DNA of 64,000 bases, from positions 1,426,001-1,490,000 of the forward strand of contig CP099850.1 in the NCBI GenBank assembly GCA_030062745.1. Direction: 5' to 3'. The notes under the pieces were generated by a model that was given only the letters and a program-made list of their open reading frames with translations, was not told the DNA's origin and did not search any database. This DNA is from Capitulum mitella. Taxonomy: Eukaryota > Arthropoda > Thecostraca > Pollicipedomorpha > Pollicipedidae. A program made the position numbers and the translations under genes. Below are positions 47,800 to 57,819 of the stretch, in pieces. The first letter of the stretch is position 1. The number at the start of each line of letters is the position of its first letter.

Positions 47800-49600
47800 T
47801 GAAACGAAACGCGCACAACAACCGAAACGCTCGCTGACCTTGGCATCTATGCCTATTAAAAAGAAAGTCAGTTTAAAAGGAAGAATCCTAAGGCTGAGAC
47901 GCAGTTTGCGGCCAGCGACGGAGTACAGAGGCTATTTGTGAGCGCACTGCACCGGGGGCCCTTTCAAAACGAGTTTCGTATGCTGGGTGGTAACAACGGG
48001 ACTGCAAGACACGTGCACACGCCACCCTGAGGCCCTATGTCTGCGGCATTTACCTCCCAGCGACTTAATATTTCATGAGCAATGGCGTTCTGAAGACTGC
48101 ACACGGGATAGCCAAGATACGGGACATGAGTTTTAGGGTGGGGATCCGGAGCGCCGCGGTGGGGTGGAGTGGAGTTTGTGATGCGAGTTTTTGATGTTAA
48201 TATGCGTAATGCCACGCCCCGCAAAAAGACTACAGCTGTAGATGCAAGGAAAATGCATAGGGGGCTGCATGCGCAGGTTCCCCCCATCTGGGACATGAAA
48301 TTGTAACAAACGAACTAGCAAAAACCAAAGGCGAAAACATTCCGTATTGTTCACTGGTACACAAATAGAGGGCATTTCAGTGCTGCAAAACGGCCTAGTG
48401 GGTTTTTTTCAAAAGTCTCGAGGATGTGCTTAGACACTTATGTGGAAAACCTGGAACTCATGCATAATCAATATCTAAACGGGGGCGTTTCTGACAACGA
48501 AGAAAATCCGGTCTTGCTGAAAAAAACTTCGTGCAAAAGCCCGAATGACTCGCACTGACATCACATATTTAATCAGGTAGTTGCCGGGCTGTGGCACAAC
48601 CTTCGACTTGCTGGAGGAGGGGGAGGGGAAGCACTACACGTCCCCGAACAAATATGTAGACTGGTTATGCTGATCTAAGCGGCAATCGATAACTTGCGAT
48701 CGTATGGCCCTGATAAATGCATTTTCTGACTGGGGCCACGGGAAACGTCAAAGGCCAAGGTCAAGCTCAAACATATTGCAAAATGTTCAACCTCGCCTGA
48801 CTACAATTGCAATGCGACCAGATGACGAACTACATCTATTGACATGCTGCTGATAATTTGAAGTGTCTGTCTAGACCAAGTAGTACCGACCGTCATCCAT
48901 GGTGAAGGTCAGGGTCAATTGAAATTTTCAACATGAATTTCTTCGATACCTGCTTTCTGAGTCAATTTGGGCGGATAACTCCACAAAACGCTTTTAAATA
49001 TTGACATCTGCACAAGACAGCCTTAACTGATTGCCAGAACGTATTTTTTCCCGGCAATACCTGGGCTGCTTAACCACGTTCAACTTGCTGGGGGTGGGGA
49101 GGGGGCATTTTAACACCCCCACTCAATAATTTCGCAAATTGGGAACCGATTTTGCTGACTTAACGGCATTCGTTTGCTCTGAATGATACGGGTCTGTCCA
49201 TATATTTGCTTAGGATATTAATTACATTTTAAAGGATACAGGTAACGCAAACGGTAATATTTCACTGATTTGAAAAATGCTGATTCTGGTCGTTCAAAAC
49301 AAGCGCAACAGAACGCCAGGTGTGTAAAGGGCATGTACAAGATATTCACACACATCTGTCTGAAGATAATGGTCACAGAGGTCTTATCACGAGATATTTC
49401 CCGCTGATTCCACCCCTTTTGTACATTATCAATGCGTTCACCGGAGGTGCTCCCCTCCCCCATCGCAGGTGTTCGGACTCGGAGGCGGCGGTGCGCTCTG
49501 GGCCTATCTCCCTGCGTATCCCCACTCGTCTGCTCCTTGATAGGATGACGGAAGGTGGTGAGAAAAGCAGACTTCTCACGCCTTCGGACCAAGCAAATAT
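47800..49600. other. non-coding part of the inferred intron
   Basis: No gene recognised; it has AAGGTCA words near 48745-48765 and 48900-48920 and poly-G/A runs (48610-48630, 49090-49105). Confidence 0.45.
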
Positions 49601-49629
49601 TGTTGGCTCATATGTCAGTTCTGAACTGC

Positions 49630-51545
49630 GATACTCGTCACCATTCCCTTCAAACAAAGCGTCTCCTTTCTCACTACCTGCGCTGTTTTACGTACACCGA
49701 GCGGAACACCAAAATATCATCCATCTGATCGGGTGGTGTGTTGCGATATACCAGTGCATGTAGCAGTGCATGCCATTCATGTTACTTACTGCACGGAACC
49801 GGTAATGCATACATGAGCATTCATACCATGTTGCTTGTTAAAATACGTTACAACCTTCCAGCAGTTTTCTTTTACACTGCACTCCTGAACTTTTCTCGAA
49901 AGACATACTCATAGGTCACTTTGTCTCGGCAGCTCAGTGTAGTGGGTCTAATATGTGTCACTGTCCCCTTGAAACAAATGTTTGCCGTCTGTATCCTCGC
50001 GCTGTGTCACGTCCACCGTGCGGAACACTACAATAACTTTCATCTTACCCGGTGGTGTTCTGCCATACATCAGTGTATGTAGCAGTGTACGCCGTTTGTC
50101 ATTTGCTATAATGAAACGGCGTTACATGCATCCTTCCGCAAATGAATTGAAACAAAGCGTGATATCCACTAATTCCAGTCTAATTCCATTGCATGTACCT
50201 AAAAGACCTTGTCATTCTTTTTTTTTCATCGACGTGTTGGTGCTTTACCAATCGTGTTCTGCTCGGCAGGTTTTTTCCTTACTGTGCATACGCTGTTTGA
50301 GGGCGGCTGATGCCGTTGTTTTATCGGCCGGTATTGCGTCAGACGCGACTCAGCCGTTGATCGCGATGGACGTGTCGCCCAGGAAACGCACGAAGATCGT
50401 GGCACTGTACGAGCAGAAAACCAAGAGCTACGGGGGTGTAGTAAACACAGTTGGTGTCAGCCTCGCGACGTCATCCGTGTCGTCGGGTTGAGCCATGTCG
50501 TCTGTTTATCCTAGGAGCAAGGGAAAATGTGATCATAAGAAGAAACTACGGCAAGAGACGATGCACATTTACCACGGGAAAGTAAAAAGACACTAGCAAT
50601 ACAAGTGACACACTGAAGAGGGATTTGAAGGAGAAGGAGATAGGGGTCAGCTCTTCTTCTGTTCAAAAATGGCTCCTGACAAAGCCAATAAAAGAAGAAC
50701 GTTAAAAACGGACGATGAGAACCGGAAACTGGACCAAAGAAGATTGGACAAGCGTAATATCCAGCGGTGAAAGCCATTTCATCCTCCAGGGTCAGCAAAG
50801 TCAGCATGCTCGTCGATCCCCTAGAGAGAAGCTTCGCGATTATCAGATTAACCACAGCATGGAACACCCACAGAAAAAAATGTTTTAGGGCTACCTCAGT
50901 TATACCGGTGTTAGTTCATGCAGCCAGTCGAGGACATGATGCATTCTCAACATCACACTGAAATTCTGTGAGAAAAAGTTGTTCCAGATTTGAAAAACCG
51001 ATTTGCTGACACATCTGGAATGTTTCACCAGGATCTGGCCCAAGGCCACGCATCGAGAATGGTAAAGAATTTCATGACTCAGCAGCATAAAAAGATTCTG
51101 GACTGGCCCGGGAACTCTCCAGATTTAACTCCAGTCCAAAATCTACGGTCCGTTTGCAAAGGTCGCCTTCGTGAAATCGACTGTGCGACACAGGGGAAGC
51201 TTAATCAGGCGCTGACTGAGATCTGGCATAGGGATCCTAAAATCATCACGGACTGTTCAAAGTTAGCTGACTATGTCCAACCGCGTTCAAACGCTGCTGA
51301 GAAAAAAAATACAAAGGATGGCATATCATGCACTAACATGCCGTGTCGAAATGAAAAGCCGAGTGAAATGCGAAATTTTCTTAATCTTTCAGTTTTGGCA
51401 GCTTGTTTGGATTAATTTGTACATCGGTGTACATCAGCATTCATACCCTGTTGCCTGCTGAGATATGTTACAACGTTCCACCGACTTTCTTTCACATTAC
51501 AATTCTGAACTTTACTCCCGGGTCAGTTTATCTTGGCAATTCAAT
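49630..51545 (+). repeat. Imperfect ~320-bp tandem repeat, second unit split by a 1.3-kb insertion
   Basis: Part A (49640-49765: GAGCGGAACACCA, GGGTGGTGT, CAGTGCATGTAGCAGTGCATGCC) recurs at 49960-50097. Part B (49815-49970: GAGCATTCATACCATGTTGC, ATACGTTACAACCTTCCA, CTGAACTTTTCTC) recurs at 51434-51545. In unit one A is followed by B after about 50 bp; in unit two the gap is about 1.34 kb and holds the Tc1-like relic. Confidence 0.65.
50367..51335 (+). pseudogene. Tc1-like transposase relic
   Basis: It starts with the helix-turn-helix block MDVSPRKRTKIVALYEQ (50367), then after frame changes KPIKRRTLKTDDENRKLDQR (50680-50740), ESHFILQG (50769), KLRDYQINHSMEHPQKKM (about 50830-50885), KNRFADTSGMFHQDLAQGHAS and KKILDWPGNSPDLTPVQNL (50990-51145), and a C-terminal end near 51330. 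Two catalytic acids are lost: the first Asp is Gly (50766-50768) and the third Glu (or Asp) position is Gln (51137-51139, 'PVQNL' for 'PIENL'). Several stops and shifts break it. No clear terminal inverted repeats were found. Confidence 0.85.
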
Positions 51546-51979
51546 ACAATGAATCTAAATACTCGTACTTGCCCCGGCAACCTTCAAAGACTGGCACACG
51601 TAGTTTATGTCGAATATTGTCATGGCGTTGAAAATGCTATTTACTGTAATAAAATTGTCTTTTTGCATTCTGAATGTTATCCGTCTGACCTGCAATGACC
51701 CTGCCTACAGTCATGAGTGGTTCAAATTGGCTGCTCATGACATTATGGCGTGACCTGCATCCTGTCACCATCTTGCAGTCTCAAAGTACCACGAAGATGA
51801 CATCGTTGTTTTTCATAAGTCCTGGTTCATATCAACTTTTTCACAGGTGGGTTGCTTTATGCATGCCTCCGGGGTCACTTTGAATGACCCGAAACACACT
51901 AACGTGCCCCTGAATACCCATGCGTGCTCAATGCTCTCACAACAGGTACACTGGCATCTTATCTGAGAAATCGTCATCG

Positions 51980-52345
51980 TAAAATCTGACCTATGATGAC
52001 CTTTGGTGAGCTTATCGGTAGTCTAAATTGACTTCTTATGGCATTGTGACCATACTAACGTGTCCATGAATACTTCTACGCGCACCAGAGAGCCTTCAAC
52101 TGGTTGTTAGAACACATACATCGTCACCGTGTTTGAAAAACTATGACTGTAAAATCCGGCCTATTATGGCCTTAGGTTGCGTCATGGGTAGTCTAAAATG
52201 ATGTGTCGTGACAATGTGACTAAATGGCTGTCACAACTTGCACATTGACAACATATTTGAAGAAACCGTGCGTGTAAAGCTTGGCCCATGGTGACCTTGG
52301 GTGAGGTCATCAGTAGTCTACACTGACTTCTCATGACAATGTGAC
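51980..52345 (+). repeat. Irregular tandem repeat, three units
   Basis: The phrase CCTATGATGACCTTTGGTGAG...GGTAGTCTA...GACTTCTTATGACA.TGTGAC recurs at about 51990, 52158 and 52283 with 125-170-bp spacing. Confidence 0.6.
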
Positions 52346-53033
52346 CTATACTTCAAATTGTCGACATCTTTGTCCAAGAGTATCAACGGTGATCAAGTCA
52401 AGTCGAAGAAATGGCAAGTCATTTTGAAAAGACCTTGCATGACCTCGCCCAATGAGTATGGTACGGTTGCGCCGCGCTAAACCAAGGCTACAGGTCATTA
52501 AAAACGTGGAGGCCCTTAACTCCCGCCCGGCAACTGCAGGGTTAACAAACCATGCCACGGATGATCTTCAAAATTGACAAAGATCGGAGACGAACTGTCC
52601 ACTCATCGCTTCACCATGCTGAGTTCTTCAACCATGTTCCAAACGTGTTCCCATGCCCTATGCCTCATTTAATTCAGACAATTTGATAATATGTGGTTGC
52701 TTCATTGCACGACATGCACCCAGCTCTCCCATTCTTCTAGTTTTCTTACCCGCGGCCGAAAAGAAAACGTAGACAACGAGTGAGCATATGTTAAAAAGCA
52801 GTCAGTTCAGGCCGTGGTAACAACGCGTCATTTTCTCTAAGTATCGCGGTTTGCTCCAATACGTGGCCCGTGACGTAAGAAATACAATAAATAAAAAACC
52901 TACAGTGAGGTAAAGCTGTGCGTTTCCTAAAACTGCCTCGGTCAACATTTTCAAACCACACACTGACTGCCGACGAAACAAAGACTGAAGAATCCGGTGC
53001 GCCCAAACCGAGACGTTGTCCCCGGTGTTTCAG

Positions 53034-56000
53034 ATCTTGTTGGCGGTTGTCCTCGGCGTGGTTGTCACGGCATCCGGTCGCCGCTGCCGATGCACTCTTC
53101 CGGCCGACTGTTCCAAGGCTGTGAATCGCAAGAACCGGAACTCGTGCTGGCTGCCTGACGGCCGCAAAGGGGTCTGCTGTCCGCGCAGACTGCGGCTCTG
53201 TCCCGTCAAACTGGGCCCCGGTGGCAGTGGCGGCAGCTCCGGTGGCAGCGGCAGCAGCTCTGATGGTACCAGCGGAGGCAGTCACAGTGGCAGCAGAGGC
53301 GGTCACAGTGGCAGCAGCAGTGGCTCCGGTGGCAGCGGAAGCGGCTCCAGTGACAGGGGCGATGGCTCCGGGGGCCACGGCCATGGATCCGCTGGCAGCA
53401 AAGGCGGCTCCATTGGCAGCGGAGGCGGTTATGGTAAGAGCGGCGGCGTCTCTGGTGGCAGTGGAGAAGGCTCCGATGGCAGCGGCAGCGGCTCAGGTGG
53501 CAGCGGTGGCGGCTCCGGTGGCAGCGGCGGTGGCTCCGGTGGCAGCGGCGGTGGCTCCGGTGGCAGCGGAGGCGGCTCCAGTGGCAGCGGTGGCGGCTCC
53601 GGTGGCAGCGGCGGTGGCTCCGGTGGCAGCGGAGGCGGCTCCAGTGGCAGCGGTGGCGGCTCCGGTGGCAGCGGCGGTGGCTCCAGCAGCAGCGGAAGTG
53701 GCTCCATTGGCAGCAGCAGTAGCTCCGGTGGCAGCGGAAACGGCTCCGGTGGCAGCGGAAGCGGTTCCACTGGCAGCAGCGGTGGCTCCGGTAGTAGCGG
53801 AAGTGGCTCCATTGGCAGCAGCGGTGGCTCAGGCAGCAGCGGAAGTGGCTCCATTGGCAGCAGCAGTAGCTCCGGTGGCAGCGGAAGCGGCTCCGGTGGC
53901 AGTGGCGGCGGTCACGAAGACAGCGGAAGCGGCTCCATGGGCAGCAGCGGTGGCTCCGGTAGCAGCGGAAGTGGCTCCATAAGCAGCAGCGGTGGCTCCG
54001 GTAGCAGCGGAAGTGTCTCCATTGGCAGCAGCAGTGGCTCCATTGACAGCAGCGGTGGCTCCGGTAGTAGCGGAAGTGGCTCAATTGGCAGCAGCGGTGG
54101 CTCCGGTAGCAGCGGAAGTGGCTCCATAAGCAGCAGCGGTGGCTCCGGTAGTAGCGGAAGTGGCTCCATTGGCAGCAGCAGTAGCTCCGGCGGCAGCGGA
54201 AGCGGCTCCGGTGGCAGCGGAAGTGGCTCCGGTGGCAGTGGCGGCGGTCACGAAGACAGCGGAAGCGGCTCCATGGGCAGCAGCGGTGGCTCCGGTAGCA
54301 GCGGAAGTGGCTCCATTGGCAGCAGCAGTGGCTCCATTGACAGCAGCGGTGGCTCCGGTAGTAGCGGAAGTGGCTCCATAAGCAGCAGCGGTGGCTCCGG
54401 TAGCAGCGGAAGTGGCTCCATTGGCAGCAGCAGTGGCTCCATTGACAGCAGCGGTGGCTCCGGTAGTAGCGGAAGTGGCTCCATTGGCAGCAGCGGTGGC
54501 TCCGGTAGTAGCGGAAGTGGCTCAGTTGGCAGCAGCGGTGGCTCCGGTAGTAGCGGAAGTGGCTCCATTGGCAGCGGAAGCGGCTCCGGTGGCAGCGGAA
54601 GTGTCTCCATTGGCAGCAGCAGTGGCTCCATTGACAGCAGCGGTGGCTCCGGTAGTAGCGGAAGTGGCTCCATGGGCAGCAGCGGTGGCTCCGGTAGCAG
54701 CGGAAGTGGCTCCATAAGCAGCAGCGGTGGCTCCGGTAGCAGCGGAAGTGGCTCCATTGGCAGCAGCGGTGGCTCCGGTAGCAGCGGAAGTGGCTCCATA
54801 AGCAGCAGCGGTGGCTCCGGTAGCAGCGGAAGTGGCTCTATTGACAGCAGCGATGGCTCCGGTAGCAGCGGAAGTGGCTCCATAATCAGCAGCAGTAGCT
54901 CCGGTAGCAGCGGAAGCGGCTCCGGTGGCAGCGGCGGCGGTCACGAAGACAGCGGAAGCGGCTCCATGGGCAGCAGCGGTGGCTCCGGTAGCAGCGAAAG
55001 TGGCTCCATGGGCAGCAGCGGTGGCTCCGGTAGCAGCGGAAGTGGCTCCATTCGCAGCAGCAGTGGCTCCGGTGGCAGCGGAAACAGCTCCGGTGGCAGC
55101 GGAAGCGGCTCCGGTGGCAGCAGCGGTGGCTCCGGTGGCAGTGGAAGCGGCTCCGGTGGCAGCGGCAGTCCAGGCAACCGCCAACTCGGCAAAAAGCACC
55201 ACCACGGTGGCGCGAGCTCCGGACCGTGCGTTCCGCTGGTGCTGTGTCCATCGGCGGTGGGCACGCCCAGCGCGCCGTCCGCGAGCAGCTGTCAGCTCCC
55301 TGACGGCTCACAGGGAGTTGTTTGCACCGTCAGCGGCACACAGCACCACTCACCCCACGCCGGAGGACACCCCGGCATCTCCCGAGACGGCTCTGATTCC
55401 CCGCACAAGCACCGGAAGCAGGACGGCTACGGCGGCCCGAGCCCCGGCCCGTGCATACCGCTGGTGCTGTGTCCACCGACGGTGGCCACGCCCAGCGCGC
55501 CCTCTAGCAGCCGTTGTCGGCTCCCGGACGGCTCGCCGGGAACTGTCTGCACCTTCGGCGGCGCGCGGCTGCGTGCCGTCGCTGGTTCGGCTTCCTCCGG
55601 CCCGTCCACCGGTCCGACGGCCTCTTCCGGAGCCCCTACACTCAGTCGACGTGCCCGCAACGTCGGGGGTCGTCTTGCTGGCGGCGGCGGCGCCGTGCCG
55701 GCGCTGTCCGAGATGCGGCCGATGGCTGCCGTGCTGCCCGACGCGGCAGACACGCTGACGTTCGACCTGCGGTCGCCGGCGACGCTGAGCCGGGCAGCAG
55801 CCGTCGGCCAGCAGGCGGCCAGCAGCGTCAACAGCGTGACGTTGCAGCTGCTGTCCAGCGGGCAGGCGCCGGACCCGAACAGTCCGACGGCGCTGTTCTT
55901 CTTGAACTCCCAGTCGACCCAGCGGGCGCAGGAGCTCGGCCTGCAGGCCCTCCAGTCGCTGGCGACGGCCAGCAGCCTGGACGCCTCGGACGCCGTGGCT

Positions 56001-57816
56001 GCCCGCGCCGGCTTCAGTGGTCAGGCAGCCGACGTCGGCGGTCAGGCAGCCGACGTCGTGGGCCAGACGCCCGGGTGCACGCCCCGGGCGTCGATTCGCT
56101 GCGCCGGCAGCCGCTACCGGAGCGTCACCGGCGTGTGCAACAACCTGCAGCGGCCGCGTCTGGGCAGCTCGCAAACCGGCTTGAAGCGCCTGCTGCCCAA
56201 CACGTATGACGACGGAGTGTTCGCCTTGCGCACTAGGGCCTTCCGCGGCGGCTTCCTGCCGAGCGCCCGGCTGGTGAGCGAGCGCGTGCTGGACACGTTC
56301 TCCAACGAGCTGCGTGACCACACGCTCTCGCTGATGCAGTTCAGTCAGTTCGTCGACCACGACCTGTCGCACGTGCTCGTGTTCCGGCTGGACAATGACA
56401 CCGGCATCGAGTGCTGTTTGGACAACGGCAAGACGTTCCCCATCACGCCGCTTCATCCGACCTGCATCCCCATCCACATCCCACTCTTCGACCCGTTCTA
56501 CAGCCGCTTCGGCCAGCGCTGCATGAGCCTGGTGCGCTCGCTGCCGGCGCCGGACCCCAACTGCGTTCCTCGGCCAGCCCGGCCGCTCAACGAGCTCACC
56601 TCCTTCCTGGACGCGTCCAACGTGTACGGCAGCCAGGAGAAGGAGCTGAAGGCACTGCGCTCCTTCAGTGGCGGTCTGATGCGCACCAGCGCTGGCCAGC
56701 TGCTGCCGCTGGATAGGAGGACTCTGCCCGACGGCCCCTGCCGCTTGCCCCTCTGCTTCCGGGCCGGCGACACGCGGGTCAACGAACAGAGCGGTCTCGT
56801 CATCATGCACACCATTTTTGTGCGCGAGCACAACAGAATTGCGCGAGTGCTTAAGCAGATCCATCCCCGCTGGGACGACGAGCAGCTGTTCCAGGAGGCG
56901 CGCCGTATCCTGACGGCCGAGTGGCAGCACATCATCTACAACGAGTGGCTGCCGGTGGTCATCGGGTTCAACTACGCCGGCAACCACGGCCTGCTGCCGC
57001 TACCGTCGGGGTATTCGTTCTTCTACGACCCCAACATAAACCCAACCATCTCCAACTCTTTTGCCACAGCAGCGTTCCGGTTCGGCCACACCATGGTCCG
57101 TGACCTTTACGACCTGCTGGACGCTAACGGACAGGTGACCCGCACGATCAACCTTACCAGCACCTTCTTCGAACCAACCGTCGTGGCAGAGAGCTTAATA
57201 GAACATGCTCGCACCTTGGTCGCCCGTCGGTCGGAGGCCTTCGATCGCAACGTCGCCACGGCGATTCACGAGCAACTGTTTACCAACCAATTTTCTTTTC
57301 GGCTTTGACTTGCTCGCCCTCAACATTCAGCGAGGTCGTGACCACGGAACGCCCACCTACGCACAGGTGGTGCAGGCATGCAGCAATCGGCGGCTGCGGC
57401 ACTGGGGTGACCTTTACCGCCTGATGGACTCGAGCGCGATCGACCGGCTGCGGTCCGTGTACGCCGACGTTCGCGACGTGGACCTCTTCATCGGAGGTGT
57501 GGCCGAGAGACTGGCGCCCGGCGCCCAGGTCGGACCCACCTTCCAGTGCCTGATCGGGCAGCAGTTCTTCGACTTGCGCTACGGAGACCGCTTCTTCTAC
57601 GACAACGGTGGCCAGCCGCACAGCTTCACGGCCGAGCAGCTGGCCGAGATCAGGAGGAGCAGCTGGGCGCGAATGATGTGTGATACGCTCGGCGCCGAGT
57701 TCGGAAACGACTTCACGAAGGTGCAGCCCCTCGCCATCTTGACAACGGCCGGTCAGAACCAAGTGACGAGCTGCGACTCGCTAGCCATTCCTCGCGTTGA
57801 CCTCTCCGTTTTCTGA
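53034..57816 (+). CDS. Secreted haem peroxidase with giant Ser/Gly domain; exon 2, frameshifted near its 3' end
   Basis: With exon 1 the product is about 1598 residues if one extra T is skipped in the run at 57291-57294; as written, the frame meets TGA at 57306-57308 and the remaining ~170 codons lie in the next frame to TGA at 57814-57816. Order (my numbering): signal peptide (1 to about 18-20); cysteine module (23-61); Ser/Gly repeats (about 67-716) with RGD at 113-115; His/Lys-rich linker; two more cysteine modules (about 736-773 and 809-846); a possible RRAR cleavage site (877-880); and the animal haem-peroxidase domain (about 1025-1590). Expected catalytic residues are present: distal His in DHD (56358), Arg (56775) and Glu (56784) of RVNE, proximal His in FRFGHT (57087), then LLALNIQRGRDHG after the shift. 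This family oxidises halides or phenols with hydrogen peroxide outside the cell; closest types are peroxinectin or chorion peroxidase. Crosslinking of cuticle, egg or adhesive material is a guess. No canonical AATAAA precedes 59157. Confidence 0.85.
53218..55170 (+). repeat. Coding Ser/Gly repeat array (about 650 residues)
   Basis: Nested in-frame repeats: the base motif is GGCAGC/GGCTCC (Gly-Ser), the unit is 16 residues of the type GSGSSGSGSIGSSGGS (48 bp), and a larger block starting at GHEDSGSGSMG recurs at 53911, 54247 and 54940 (336 and 693 bp apart, both multiples of 3). The array has no stops on the coding strand. It would be a flexible or adhesive spacer, and its alleles should vary in length. 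Confidence 0.95.
55221..55556 (+). repeat. Duplicated cysteine module in the peroxidase
   Basis: Two copies, 222 bp apart (GPC.PLVLCP...C.LPDG..G..C), at about 55221-55334 and 55443-55556. They resemble the N-terminal module at 53085-53180 (C-x5-C-x11-C-x-LPDG). Between them lies a His/Lys-rich linker (HHSPHAGGH, HKHRKQ). Confidence 0.75.
57291..57294 (+). other. Single-base frameshift in a T run of the peroxidase
   Basis: The first frame runs ...HEQLFTNQF and stops 15 bp later; the next frame continues FGFDLLALNIQRGRDHG. Deleting one T of TTTT restores the conserved sequence. It could be an assembly or sequencing slip in a homopolymer, or a recent null allele. Confidence 0.85.
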
Positions 57817-57819
57817 TCG

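Larger units (their letters stand above)
45401..53033 (+). other. Inferred intron 1 of the peroxidase gene (7.6 kb)
   Basis: It is bounded by GTAAGC and a TTTCAG acceptor (GTCCCCGGTGTTTCAG, modest pyrimidine tract). It holds no convincing exon. Contents are a triple CCGGAATTCG repeat (47443-47472), an imperfect tandem repeat with an inserted Tc1-like relic (49.6-51.5 kb) and another tandem repeat (51.98-52.35 kb). Confidence 0.55.

Noticed and set aside
53206..56987. Long antisense frames over the peroxidase exon (up to 545 codons), rich in Pro-Leu-Glu or Cys-His-Arg
   Set aside because: They are the complement of GGCAGC/GGCTCC repeats and GC-rich coding DNA that lacks stops; they show no independent start context or domain.
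57290..57308. Micro-intron explaining the frame change in the peroxidase
   Set aside because: No GT...AG pair spans a plausible length there; a single-T change in a T run is simpler.
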